A DNA stretch of 64,000 nt from Pterois miles. Lineage: Eukaryota > Chordata > Actinopteri > Perciformes > Scorpaenidae. Positions 47,240 through 59,926 of this stretch are shown in pieces. The DNA lies in the NCBI GenBank assembly GCA_947000775.1, contig CAMQGK010000567.1:1646501-1710500 (forward strand), read 5' to 3'. The translations under genes and the position numbers were made by a program. The notes under the pieces were generated by a model. It ran no database searches and was not told where the DNA came from. It saw nothing but the letters and a program-made list of their open reading frames with translations. The stretch's first letter is position 1. Each line of letters starts with the position of its first letter.

Positions 47240-47250
47240 GTCACTGTGGA

Positions 47251-47569
47251 CCCTCACGATGGCATAACGCGTTGACCCTGGGGTCACACCTCTGGCAGGC
47301 TGAAAAAAGCCAGTTGTGTCAGCGTTGGTGGGAAACCACACTTTGCCATTTCTCCCAGTCCACCCGGATCCAGGATCCTCTGCGTCCTCCTCGCCTTCAG
47401 CTGAAGAGGATGATGAGAGCGCCACAACAAAATCAGGATCTGACTCTCCTGTGAGGATGGTGTCAGATGGAGGGGATGATGTGGAAGAGTCAGGCTCCGT
47501 AATCACTTTTAGAGCTTCCAGAGTGGAGAAATGCCTCTTCGTGTTGCTTCCTGCTCTTCTCACCATCAA
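47251..47569 (-). pseudogene. piggyBac-like fragment, unit 3
   Basis: Same fragment and junction as unit 1, open throughout. Confidence 0.7.
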
Positions 47570-48961
47570 AACACCATCAGGACAGCATGTGTATGAATTA
47601 TAAATACACTAATACTTTGTTTACTCCATATAGACTCTCTGTAGTTCTGTGAGTTGGGGGGCATGTTTTGATTTTCTGCGACCTGTTGAACTCGGTGAAC
47701 TCTGTGACTCAGGTCATGGTCCACACACACACTAATATGCTGATAAATGCCGTATAACTCCATATATAAAAGCCTGAATCTAAGCTTTCCATGTACAGAT
47801 GTACTGTGTAGTGGCTAAATGATGCAACCTGGTCATCAACAGTAAAAAGCACACATTTGACTTCTGTTCACCAGGGGGCGCCATCAACACTGCAGAATGC
47901 ACAATTATATAGTGTCATGGCTGTGCAATCAAAAAATGTGGTTATAATGGCAGTCAATGGGGCAAAAACAGCCACCACCATCATGTGAGAGCAAAAATTA
48001 AAATCTGATGCTGCACAAAAACTAATAATTCATCCAAGTCAATGTTGTTACTAATCTTTGACACATCCAAGACTGTGATAAAGGTTAAAAATAATAGTTT
48101 TCAGTGCATAAGGGTTAAACTCTGAAACTATTAAGGGTTCAAATAATCTGGTTGTGATATGTTTCTAAGAGTTTTCAGTGCATAAGGGTTAAAAACACAC
48201 AGAACTGACAGAAAAAAAGTTCATTTGTAGTTATAAACATATTTAGGATGTTTTTTTACTCACTTTTGGTCTTCAGAGCTAGTTATTAAATAAATTATTA
48301 CTAAAACTAATGATAAACACAGAGGAAATTTTGTATATTGTTTTACGATGCGGCCCGGGATGAAACTGACTTTGCCGCCCCTGCTCCAGACCAAAAACGG
48401 CTCTATTTGGACCAACATATAAAACCAGTTGAGCCAACTTACTGTATATTTTCAGGCGATAGGGAGCAAATGAGAACTATACATCACACAAAACATTTCA
48501 TATTACACATGAAAAGAGCACAAGTAATTAGAAGTTTTAAGGGTTTTATTTATTTTTTTTAAAGATAAAAATATTTAAGATTTTTTAAAGATAAAACTAA
48601 GATATAAACAGTGTTTGAGCTAAAGTCTGAATTTTCTCATTCACGCAGGTCATATTCATTCTGGCATTCTGGATTCAATTGCTGCCAGAAAGTATATGAG
48701 CCTGTGCATTTGCCCTGGGTGGGATTAGTGGGGTAATAGTGGGAATCAGGTTGTCTCAGTCTTCTTCAGCGGCGCCATCCTATCACTTGAGAAAGACAGT
48801 TGCTTAACAACATAAAAAGAAGCACAAATCAACAGGTAAGTCACATTTCAAAACAGTTGAGACAGTAAAAATGTCAAGCAAGGTGAAGCACTAAAACACA
48901 GTAAAAACAAGTAGAATAATGTGAAGATTCACCTGAAGGCAGTGAGACCTGGTCTGTGGTC

Positions 48962-49970
48962 TTAAGAGCGTTTCCGAGCAGCTATGACCCTCTTTGCCTC
49001 AGCTCTCTCGTTGAGCTCACGCTTCTGCTGGAAGGCAGCATCCTCCCTCTGAAATAATCAATACATGATATTGCCTTTATTTATACTGTATGGCACTTTT
49101 CAAAAGCAAATTTCAGAGTGTTTCACAAATAGAAAGCAGCACAAACTAACAGGTATAGTAAAATATAAAAACAGAGCTGATGCAGTAAAAATGTCAAGCA
49201 AGGTGAAGAAGTGAAACAGTAAAAACTAGTAGAAGAAGAGCAATAATTACCTGAAGGCGATTCGACTTGGCCTGAAATGCAGACTCTCTCAAAGCAATGG
49301 AGAACTTCCTAGCGGCTGCTTTCTGCTCCTCCAGGTGGATCTGGTGGGTCCTGGTCCGTTGCTGCAGGAGGTCCTTCATCTGGATCAGCTGTCCCTGAAG
49401 TTTTTTATTTTGAGCCCTCTCGGTCTGGAGACACCTCTCCAAGTCCAGGTCCTTGTTGGTCTCAGTCACAGCGGGCATCTCTGAGGCAGCGCGGAGCTGG
49501 GCTATCTTTCCCTCCGTTTCCTTTTGAAGGGTCTGATAGTCCAGCTTCGCCCTCGCCAGCAAGTCGTCCTGAGTCCTGATCTTGTCAGTCTGTCGCTTCA
49601 GGTCCCTCTCAGCGTCGCTCAGCATGGCTCTGACCGTGTCCAGCTCCCATTTCAGGCTGTTATCCTGAACTGGAGGCTGGTCCGGTTTAGTCAGAGCCTG
49701 CTGAAGCTGCGCTTTGAGGTCCTGAATCTCCCTCTGCAGCAGGGTCTTCTCTCGCTCCCACACGACATCTTTGTGGTCAATAAACCAATCAAAGTAATTG
49801 CCAAGCGAATCCTCATCGACATCGAGGAAGATCCTCCCGGGGGTGGTACCCCGGGTGATCTTCGCCTCACTGTCCATCAGATTCACCTGGCATTGTCGTT
49901 CAAGGGAGGTGAGGTAGAAATCCCTAACCACAAACTCCTTGTCCTCAAAGTCAATGTACTCCGCCATCAT
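48962..49970 (-). CDS. Unknown coiled-coil protein, two exons, unit 3
   Basis: Exons 49970-49251 and 49048-48962. The exon 1 protein is identical to the other copies. The silent site at 49761 has the unit 1 base. Exon 2 keeps the Arg codon. Confidence 0.75.
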
Positions 49971-50724
49971 CAATAAGTGTGTTACTCACCAAATCCAAAC
50001 TCACCAAATCCTGTCTCGCCAAATCCAAACTCACCAAATCCCGTCTCGCCAAGTCGCCGTCCAACTACTGACTGATCCGAATGAGGCTTCTGTGCGTTTA
50101 TGTAGGTTGCCAGCGTTTTTCAAACTTTGTTTATGTTCAGTTCTACAGGTTTAAATAACTACAGTGTCCCTAAACTACGTGTCCCACAATGCATTTCGAT
50201 TTTGTGACATGCGCAGTGAAGCGTCGCAACATCAGCGGTTCCCAGCAGCGGTACGGTGCTGCTACCTGAGCGGACTGATAGGTTTAGCATCTTTGGAGGC
50301 TTTAGGATCTCCACCAAATTTAAAATAAAGCTCTGTGGGTTTGAACAACGTCAGGCTTCACTGTCTGGCTTTGCAATGAATGATGAGTGAGGTTTAAGGG
50401 GTTAAACAGTGTTTCAACAAGATGCTAGTAAGAGTTTATTAGATGATACAAGAAGAGTCTAAACTTGTTTCACGTTTCTTTTTTTAAGGTCTTTGGACTG
50501 ATGTCAGCCATACAGTCCTATCGTGGCTTCCTGGGCAGTGTCAGAGACACTTATAGGGGACTGATGATGACGGTTGTCAGGATGGCGACCTGCAACCAGG
50601 TCCTGGACCCGTCCCGCCGTCCTCAGGAAAATCTACCGCATCACCAAAAGACAGGCCAGCTTCAAGGGGAGCTGCGATGTCAAGTCCTCTCACAACTCTG
50701 AGAAAACCAGTGTTATTAATAAGA

Positions 50725-52323
50725 TTTAAGATAAGATAAGATATTCCTTTATTGGTCCCACAGTGGAGAAATTCACACGTTACAGCAGCAAAGTGGATAG
50801 TGCAAAAACAAGAAGGATAGATTTTAAAAACAGTATTAATAAAATAAAATAAAATAATATATAAATAATAGAAAGTAAAGCCAGAAATATGTCCAGCATA
50901 TCAATAAATAAATAATTGTCCAGTTCCTATAATTTGAGCAGACGATATAATTGTACATATGAGTCCTTATTGCACATTATGTCCGGTGAGTTTGTTGTGA
51001 ATGTGACTGTGTATGTGGTTTACTGGGAGCAGTGCTGGTTGTGGAGTCTAACAGCTGCAGGCAGGAAGGACCTTCTGTAACGCTCCTTCGTACACTTAGG
51101 GTGTAGCAGCCTGTCACTGAAGGAGCTCTCCAGAGCTCTGATGGTGTCTCTCATGGGGTGGGAGTCCTTCTCCATCATGGATGACAGCTTAGCCATCGTC
51201 CTCCTCTCTCCCACCACCTGCACTGAGTCCAGAGAGCATCCCAGGACAGAGCTGGCCCTTTTGATAATCTTATCCAGCCTCTTCCTGTCTGCAGCTGTGA
51301 TGCTGCTGCCCCAGCAAACCACTCCATAAAATATGGCTGATGCCACGACGGTGTCATAAATGTTTTCAGTAGTGTCCCCTGCACTCCAAAAGACCTCAGT
51401 CTCCTGAGCAGGTACAGTCTGCTCTGGCCTTTTTTATGGAGTGCAGAGGAATTTGTTGTCCACTCCAGTGCATTGTTCAGGTGAACACCCAGGTATTTAT
51501 AAGATGTCACCATCTCAATGTCTGATCCCTGGATGTTCACCGGTGTTGGAGGGTGATGAGTTTGCCTGCGGAAATCCACCACCAGCTCTTTAGAGTACGA
51601 TGTGCTAACTTTTTCATTATGGGCAATCTCTTCAGTTCTGCTTTTACAACAAGAGATAATTCTCACACATTCGGCAATGGGACCATAGTTATTTGGTGAG
51701 AGAAAAACAGTGACAATCGTTGTCGTCTGCGTCCACATGGTAATTAGGGTTGATGTTTTGAAAAATGTGGCTTAATGACAGCCAGCCATGGTGAATTTGG
51801 TGCCCCTGGCGAGATTTTATCTGGTGCCCTTTGCATTGCAGCCAGTTCCACCAATCATTATGTTCATTCACTCACAAGGAAACGACATAGTTTTATGTCT
51901 TTGAGATTAAGCTATGCAGATCAAACTTAAAAGAGAAATTGAGTTCACTTCGATGGTCTTTCCAACTGCAGGCAACCCAGAAAATAGGGCATATTTAATA
52001 AGCTAGTTATGATGTTGTATTTTTACAACTAGCAATCCCCTATGCCGCCTTTGCTGCCTAAGTGTTAGGTTGGCTCTGCCTAATGAAAGAAAGGAGGCAA
52101 GTATTGACCTTTGTGGAACTCCACAGGTCATGATAACCTGCTTGGGAGTAAGATTACCAACACTTGCCGCCTTGCAAGTAAGACCTGAACCGGTAGATGG
52201 GAATGATGGGCAGGATTCACATGTAACATGATATGAAAACTCACAATGTGTTTGGTGATCACCAAATAAATTGCCCCAGGATGACCTGCATTTACATACA
52301 AACATGACTGATACATTTCACTA
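50725..52323 (-). mobile_element. Composite LINE remnant, unit 3
   Basis: Same composite as unit 1 at an 18288-nt offset, with the LHNQ variant. Confidence 0.8.
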
Positions 52324-52619
52324 GATAATCTATTTTTATTCCTTTCAACTGTTATTTATGCAGATTTGTGTTAGTTTATTGCAGCTCCCTCAAAACAAAA
52401 CAAAGGATGTGACATGCCATATTATGCCTTTATGGTCTGAATCAGTAGAAGAATGTCTTTCAACTCAAGCTGTGTAAATAAACTGCATGTGATTTTAATG
52501 TATAAAATAAGAATAGACTATATAATACAATAGTTACACCGGTGTCATGATCGTGTTTTAATCGATATGATCAGGCAGCTGTTGTGCGTAGACGACTCAA
52601 TACAAGTTATCATCACTAG

Positions 52620-52793
52620 CCCCGCCCCTGGTTCTCTACCCTTTAGTCCAATTGGCTACAATTGTAGTCACCTGTATTTTCTATCCAATGAGCACAGCCG
52701 ATTTCCAGCTCATGGGCGTTTCCTTTTGCACTCCTGCTGCGCCGAAACCGGAAGCTAGCTTGCTGCAGCGGCTGTATCAGTGTCGACACTGCG
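52620..52793 (+). promoter_or_regulatory. Candidate ilf3-type promoter and first exon, unit 3
   Basis: Same sites and donor as unit 2. Confidence 0.6.
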
Positions 52794-53939
52794 GTGAGTA
52801 AGATATAAAAAACACATATTTTCTGCCCTTTATATAATTGGGATTAGTTTTAAAGTTGCCACTGAACGCAGAGATAGCTAGCAAAGCTTTTAAGCGTATT
52901 CTATAGTATCAAAGTTGATATTTGCTTCAGAATTGGATCCATTTGGCTTTGTCCGGCTAAGCTAATCTGCTAAGTGCTAACTGTGGCTGAGCAGTCAATG
53001 GGGTCTCGCGCTTGTCTCCTCGACCATTTTTCCTGTCTGATAGGACAGACCGATATCAACACACAGTTCCCCCTTAAGTCTTTGCACTTCTGTTAAGTTA
53101 ACAGACGGACATGTTGACATGTAGCTGGTGTTTTTGTGTGTCGGTGAGGATGTCGGCACGGCGCGGCTTTAAACGGTGGGTGATGCGTGTTTGAGGGGGT
53201 TGTTAGCCTGTTAGCTAGCTGCCGTCGCCAGTCAGCCTCTGCGCTGAATGAAAATGGCGTCTGTGTTAAATTCCCCTGATGGAGCTACGGGGTCTGGGTC
53301 CAAATACTGCTGGGCCACTTCTTCATAACTCCCTCTTCCACCTAAAATAATGTTTGTTCGTCAATGTAGGTTTAACAGGTGTGCTTGTAGGTGTTGTCGC
53401 CACGCGTCTGTTGACTGATGTGGAAAAACAGTGGCAGCATTTTATGCACGTTATAGGTTCACCTTATTTGCCATTATTGCAATTGGAAACTACATCATCC
53501 GTTAAATTGTGTAAATTATCCTTAAACGTTTGAGCCAGCGCTTGTCAGCATTGTGTGGCACTATAAATGAATGAGATGTCCTGTCTGCCCACTTGACCCC
53601 ACTATTTCACCCTGATCACATCAATTTATTGTTGTTACACAGCAGCTGTCACAAAAACAGTCAGGAGCTTGTGTTGATAGATAAGAGTGTGTAGTGTGTT
53701 TTACCCTGGTTAGTCAGTGCTGTTGGCCGCTGTTAGGTACATAAATGACGGTAAATCAATTATGTGTTCGGTCCATCCCATCTAGAGTTTAGTTGGCTTT
53801 AGATTTTTCCACAGTGAGATTTGAATTTTGCTTTACTACTGTGTTAAAGCATGTGCATGTTTTTGCTCCTGTACAGACGGACTGCGACATTGTCATCTGC
53901 TGCAGAGAAGACATTGAACACGGTCATTCACTGGATATA

Positions 53940-54962
53940 CAGTCGTGGTCAGAAGTTTACATACACTTGTAAAGAACATAATGTCATGGCTGTTTTGAAT
54001 TTCCAGTTATTTCTACAACTCTGATTTTGTGAGTGATTATGAGTGACTACAGCTGGTGACTTCTCTGAGGCCATTTAAATATTGGATACAAACGCTACAA
54101 TGGGAAAGTCAAAGGGGCTCAGCACGGATCTGAAAAAGGGAATCATTGACTTGAAGATGTCAGGAAAGTCACTTGGAGCCATTTCAAAGCAGCTGCAGGT
54201 CCCAAGAACAACAGTGCAAACAATTGTTTGTAAGTATAAAGTGCATGGCACTGTTCTGTCACTGCCACGATCAGGAAGAAAATGCAAGCTATCACCTGCT
54301 GCTGAGAGAAAATTGGTCAGGAGGGTGTGGAGTCAACCGAGAACCACCAAAAAGCAGATCTGCCAGAAATTAGCAGCTGCTGGAACACAGGTGTCAGAGT
54401 CCACAGTCAAGCGTGTTTTGCATCGCTGCCGTGTAAGAAGGAAGACCTAGCTCCAAGAGAGGCACCTTCAGGCTCCACTGAAGTTTGCTGCTGATCACAT
54501 GGACAAAGATAAGACCTTCTGGAGGAAAGTTCTGTGGTCAGACCAAACAGAAATCAAGCTGTTTGGCCACAATGCCCAGCAATATGTTTGGAGGAGAAAA
54601 GGTGAGGCCTTTAACCCCAAGAACACCAAGCCAACAAATTGAACTGAACTGCACCAATTCTGTCAAGAGGAGTGGTTAAAGATTCAACCAGAAGCTTGTG
54701 GATGGCTACCAAAAGTCCTTAATTGAAGTGAAAATGGCCAAGGGACATGTAACCAAATATTAGCATTGCTGTTTGTATATTTTTGACCCAGCAGATTTGG
54801 TCACATTTTCAGTTGACCCATAATAAAGCCAGAAAACAGAAAGAAGTATCCGTTCCAGTCACTCTATCAGAGAAAAATCAGAGTTGTAGAAATCATTGGA
54901 AACTCAAGAGAGCCATGACATTATGATCTTTACAAGTGTATGTAAACTTTTGTCCACGACTG
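53940..54962 (+). mobile_element. Tc1-like element with internal deletion, unit 3
   Basis: Same as unit 1 but 15 nt shorter. The HRHGLRGCRV segment of the DNA-binding region is reduced to HRCRV. Confidence 0.9.
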
Positions 54963-55988
54963 TAGGAGTCACCACGTTCTCTAGAACAGCAATGGTAATA
55001 TCTTCACTTCAGTCTTTTTTTTTTTTTTTTTTTTAATTTCAATCCAAGCATCTCAGTATCATGTTTGACAACAGGTCGGCAGCCGCTAAAACACAGGACA
55101 CGTTTTTGTGTAATATCTCTGTTAACGGGACAAAGAAATGTGTCCTAATTAATCTAATTAAAGTCACAGGACTCTGGTGCTGGTGTTCACCTCCTACCTC
55201 TGAATTAGCTTTGGCTGTCTGTATATACACTGGGTTTGTGTAATCACTGGTGTTACAAGCTTGGCTTAGCCGTGTGACCTTGTTACTTTAATTAATCAGA
55301 GACAAGAGACTGACAGAGAAAGTAGGTCCTTTTTAATCTTGATAAATACTTTTTGCAAGTTGAACACAAAGCCTGTCCCAGAAAGCAGGATTATGATCTG
55401 CCTCAAGTTTCTCACCAAAAAAATCAATTTTACCAGATTGAACACATCATAATGTCAGTAAGTGCAACAGTATTCTATATGTTAGCTGTTATTTATCCAA
55501 GCAGGACTGTGCTGCCAACCGGCTGCTAACAGCTAAGGTTACTCACTCTCCTGCCGGTTTCAACACGGATTTGTTTGACCATGTGGCATTATCTGGGAAG
55601 TTTTCTCTGAGCCCCAGGATGGCGCTGGTCTCGAGCCCTGATCCCTGGTATCTGCAGTACCGTTGAAAAATGAGCAGCGCCACATTTTTGACTTGGCACC
55701 AGAGTATCAGGCCCCTAACTCTGTAATCCAGGTCTCCGTTGTATGTAAATAGTAATAAGCTGTTGTTTTCATTCTCACAGCACAGTGAGATGTCCATACA
55801 TTAGCAGAAATAGATGTCAAGGTTTTGCTGAACAAAACATGAGTTCACAGCCCTCCTAGATGCTTCCAGAGCATGATGTCATAATTTAGGGTTATTTTAT
55901 AATCTGTTTATTCATTCATTGTTTGTCACAGCTTGAACCTCTCTGTTGTTTCTTATTTATTAATTATCATGTGTCTTCTTACCACTAG

Positions 55989-56428
55989 CCTCCTGCAATG
56001 CGCCACCGCTCCATGTGCGTCTTCATGAACGACGACCGCCACGTTATGGCCAAACACTCTGTCATCTACCCAACAACCCAACTCTGAGATAAGATAAGAT
56101 AAGATAAGGAATATCTTATCTTATCTTATCTTATCTTAACTCAGGAGCAGCTGGAAAGCGACCTCCAAGTCTGACTCTGAGCGGGCGCGGACACTGATAA
56201 GGAAAGGTGAGGAGGTGTCAGCAACGTCATTCCTCATGTTCAGTTGGTAGAAAGTGGGCCAATTAGTAAGAAATATTGTATCTGCTGTGTGTTTTTGGTA
56301 GTGAGCGCAGAGATCAGGCCACCCGCTCTCTGCGTGGCGTAATGAGGGTGGGCCTTGTTGCCAAGGGCCTGCTACTGAACGGGGACCTGGACCTGGAGCT
56401 GGTGCTCCTTTGCAAGGAAAAGCCTACA
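55989..56428 (+). pseudogene. ilf3-like 5' coding fragment, unit 4, with insert
   Basis: Same structure, but the first coding block is split by a palindromic AGATA/TATCT insert of about 58 nt right after the CCAACAACCCAACTC segment. The insert brings an in-frame TGA, so this copy is further disabled. Confidence 0.85.
56086..56143. repeat. Palindromic AGATA/TATCT insert in unit 4
   Basis: An (AGATA)n run is followed by AGGAATATC and then a (TATCT)n run, its inverse, able to form a near-perfect hairpin. AACTC lies on both sides (CCCAACTC before, TTAACTCAGG after), compatible with a short target duplication. Units 1-3 lack it. Confidence 0.85.
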
Positions 56429-56439
56429 GTCACTGTGGA

Positions 56440-56757
56440 CCCTCACGATGGCATAACGCGTTGACCCTGGGGTCACACCTCTGGCAGGCTGAAAAAAGCC
56501 AGTTGTGTCAGCGTTGGTGGGAAACCACACTTTGCCATTTCTCCCAGTCCACCCGGATCCAGGATCCTCTGCGTCCTCCTCGCCTTCAGCTGAAGAGGAT
56601 GATGAGAGCGCCACAACAAAATCAGGATCTGACTCTCCTGTGAGGATGGTGTCAGATGGAGGGGATGATGTGGAAGAGTCAGGCTCCGTCATCACTTTGA
56701 GCTTCTGGAGTGGAGAAATGCCTCTTCGTGTTGCTTCCTGCTCTTCTCACCGTCAAA
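56440..56757 (-). pseudogene. piggyBac-like fragment, unit 4, frame shifted
   Basis: Same fragment, but small indels near 56699-56712 (CACTTTGAGCTTCTGG instead of CACTTTTAGAGCTTCCAG) break the frame before the acidic stretch. Confidence 0.7.
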
Positions 56758-58163
56758 AGACCATCAGGACAGCATGTGTATGAATTATAAATACACTAAT
56801 ACTTTGTTTACTCCATATAGACTCTCTGTAGTTCTGTGAGTTGGGGGGCATGTTTTGATTTTCTGGGACCTGTCGAACTCGGTGATCTCTGTGACTCAGG
56901 TCATGGTCACACACACACACACACACACACACACTAATATGCTGATAAATGCCGTATAACTCCATATATAAAAGCCTGAATCTAAGCTTTCCATGTACAG
57001 ATGTACTGTGTAGTGGCTAAATGATGCAACCTGGTCATCAACAGTAAAAAGCACACATTTTACTTCTGTTCACCAGGGGGCGCCATCAACACTGCAGAAT
57101 GCACAATTATATAGTGTCATGGCTGTGCAATCAAAAAATGTGGTTATAATGGCAGTCAATGGGGCAAAAACAGCCACCACCATCATGTGAGAGCAAAAAT
57201 TAAAATCTGATGCTGCACAAAAACTAATAATTCATCCAAGTCAATGTTGTTACTAATCTTTGACACATCCAAGACTGTGATAAAGGTTAAAAATAATAGT
57301 TTTCAGTGCATAAGGGTTAAACTCTGAAACTATTAAGGGTTCAAATAATCTGGTTGTGATATGTTTCTAAGAGTTTTCAGTGCATAAGGGTTAAAAACAC
57401 ACAGAACTGACAGAAAAAAAGTTCATTTGTAGTTATAAACATATTTAGGATGTTTTTTTACTCACTTTTGGTCTTCAGAGCTAGTTATTAAATAAATTAT
57501 TACTAAAACTAATGATAAACACAGAGGAAATTTTGTATATTGTTTTACGATGCGGCCCGGGATGAAACTGACTTTGCCGCCCCTGCTCCAGACCAAAAAC
57601 GGCTCTATTTGGACCAACATATAAAACCAGTTGAGCCAACTTACTGTATATTTTCAGGCGATAGGGAGCAAATGAGAACTATACATCACACAAAACATTT
57701 CATATTACACATGAAAAGAGCACAAGTAATTAGAAGTTTTAAGGGTTTTATTTATTTTTTTTAAAGATAAAAATATTTAAGATTTTTTAAAGATAAAACT
57801 AAGATATAAACAGTGTTTGAGCTAAAGTCTGAATTTTCTCATTCACGCAGGTCATATTCATTCTGGCATTCTGGATTCAATTGCTGCCAGAAAGTATATG
57901 AGCCTGTGCATTTGCCCTGGGTGGGATTAGTGGGGTAATAGTGGGAATCAGGTTGTCTCAGTCTTCTTCAGCGGCGCCATCCTATCACTTGAGAAAGACA
58001 GTTGCTTAACAACATAAAAAGAAGCACAAATCAACAGGTAAGTCACATTTCAAAACAGTTGAGACAGTAAAAATGTCAAGCAAGGTGAAGCACTAAAACA
58101 CAGTAAAAACAAGTAGAATAATGTGAAGATTCACCTGAAGGCAGTGAGACCTGGTCTGTGGTC

Positions 58164-59172
58164 TTAAGAGCGTTTCCGAGCAGCTATGACCCTCTTTGCC
58201 TCAGCTCTCTCGTTGAGCTCACGCTTCTGCTGGAAGGCAGCATCCTCCCTCTGAAATAATCAATACATGATATTGCCTTTATTTATACTGTATGGCACTT
58301 TTCAAAAGCAAATTTCAGAGTGTTTCACAAATAGAAAGCAGCACAAACTAACAGGTATAGTAAAATATAAAAACAGAGCTGATGCAGTAAAAATGTCAAG
58401 CAAGGTGAAGAAGTGAAACAGTAAAAACTAGTAGAAGAAGAGCAATAATTACCTGAAGGCGATTCGACTTGGCCTGAAATGCAGACTCTCTCAAAGCAAT
58501 GGAGAACTTCCTAGCGGCTGCTTTCTGCTCCTCCAGGTGGATCTGGTGGGTCCTGGTCCGTTGCTGCAGGAGGTCCTTCATCTGGATCAGCTGTCCCTGA
58601 AGTTTTTTATTTTGAGCCCTCTCGGTCTGGAGACACCTCTCCAAGTCCAGGTCCTTGTTGGTCTCAGTCACAGCGGGCATCTCTGAGGCAGCGCGGAGCT
58701 GGGCTATCTTTCCCTCCGTTTCCTTTTGAAGGGTCTGATAGTCCAGCTTCGCCCTCGCCAGCAAGTCGTCCTGAGTCCTGATCTTGTCAGTCTGTCGCTT
58801 CAGGTCCCTCTCAGCGTCGCTCAGCATGGCTCTGACCGTGTCCAGCTCCCATTTCAGGCTGTTATCCTGAACTGGAGGCTGGTCCGGTTTAGTCAGAGCC
58901 TGCTGAAGCTGCGCTTTGAGGTCCTGAATCTCCCTCTGCAGCAGGGTCTTCTCTCGCTCCCAGACGACATCTTTGTGGTCAATAAACCAATCAAAGTAAT
59001 TGCCAAGCGAATCCTCATCGACATCGAGGAAGATCCTCCCGGGGGTGGTACCCCGGGTGATCTTCGCCTCACTGTCCATCAGATTCACCTGGCATTGTCG
59101 TTCAAGGGAGGTGAGGTAGAAATCCCTAACCACAAACTCCTTGTCCTCAAAGTCAATGTACTCCGCCATCAT
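58164..59172 (-). CDS. Unknown coiled-coil protein, two exons, unit 4
   Basis: Exons 59172-58453 and 58250-58164. The exon 1 protein is identical to the other copies. The silent site at 58963 has the unit 2 base. Exon 2 keeps the Arg codon. Confidence 0.75.
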
Positions 59173-59926
59173 CAATAAGTGTGTTACTCACCAAATCCAA
59201 ACTCACCAAATCCTGTCTCGCCAAATCCAAACTCACCAAATCCCGTCTCGCCAAGTCGCCGTCCAACTACTGACTGATCCGAATGAGGCTTCTGTGCGTT
59301 TATGTAGGTTGCCAGCGTTTTTCAAACTTTGTTTATGTTCAGTTCTACAGGTTTAAATAACTACAGTGTCCCTAAACTACGTGTCCCACAATGCATTTCG
59401 ATTTTGTGACATGCGCAGTGAAGCGTCGCAACATCAGCGGTTCCCAGCAGCGGTACGGTGCTGCTACCTGAGCGGACTGATAGGTTTAGCATCTTTGGAG
59501 GCTTTAGGATCTCCACCAAATTTAAAATAAAGCTCTGTGGGTTTGAACAACGTCAGGCTTCACTGTCTGGCTTTGCAATGAATGATGAGTGAGGTTTAAG
59601 GGGTTAAACAGTGTTTCAACAAGATGCTAGTAAGAGTTTATTAGATGATACAAGAAGAGTCTAAACTTGTTTCACGTTTCTTTTTTTAAGGTCTTTGGAC
59701 TGATGTCAGCCATACAGTCCTATCGTGGCTTCCTGGGCAGTGTCAGAGACACTTATAGGGGACTGATGATGACGGTTGTCAGGATGGCGACCTGCAACCA
59801 GGTCCTGGACCCGTCCCGCCGTCCTCAGGAAAATCTACCGCATCACCAAAAGACAGGCCAGCTTCAAGGGGAGCTGCGATGTCAAGTCCTCTCACAACTC
59901 TGAGAAAACCAGTGTTATTAATAAGA

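Larger units (their letters stand above)
45817..54945. repeat. Tandem unit 3 (9129 bp)
   Basis: Same order and orientation at an offset of 9143-9144 from unit 2. It has a private 15-nt deletion in the Tc1 transposase remnant (near 54426). At several sites it matches unit 1 rather than unit 2. Confidence 0.97.
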
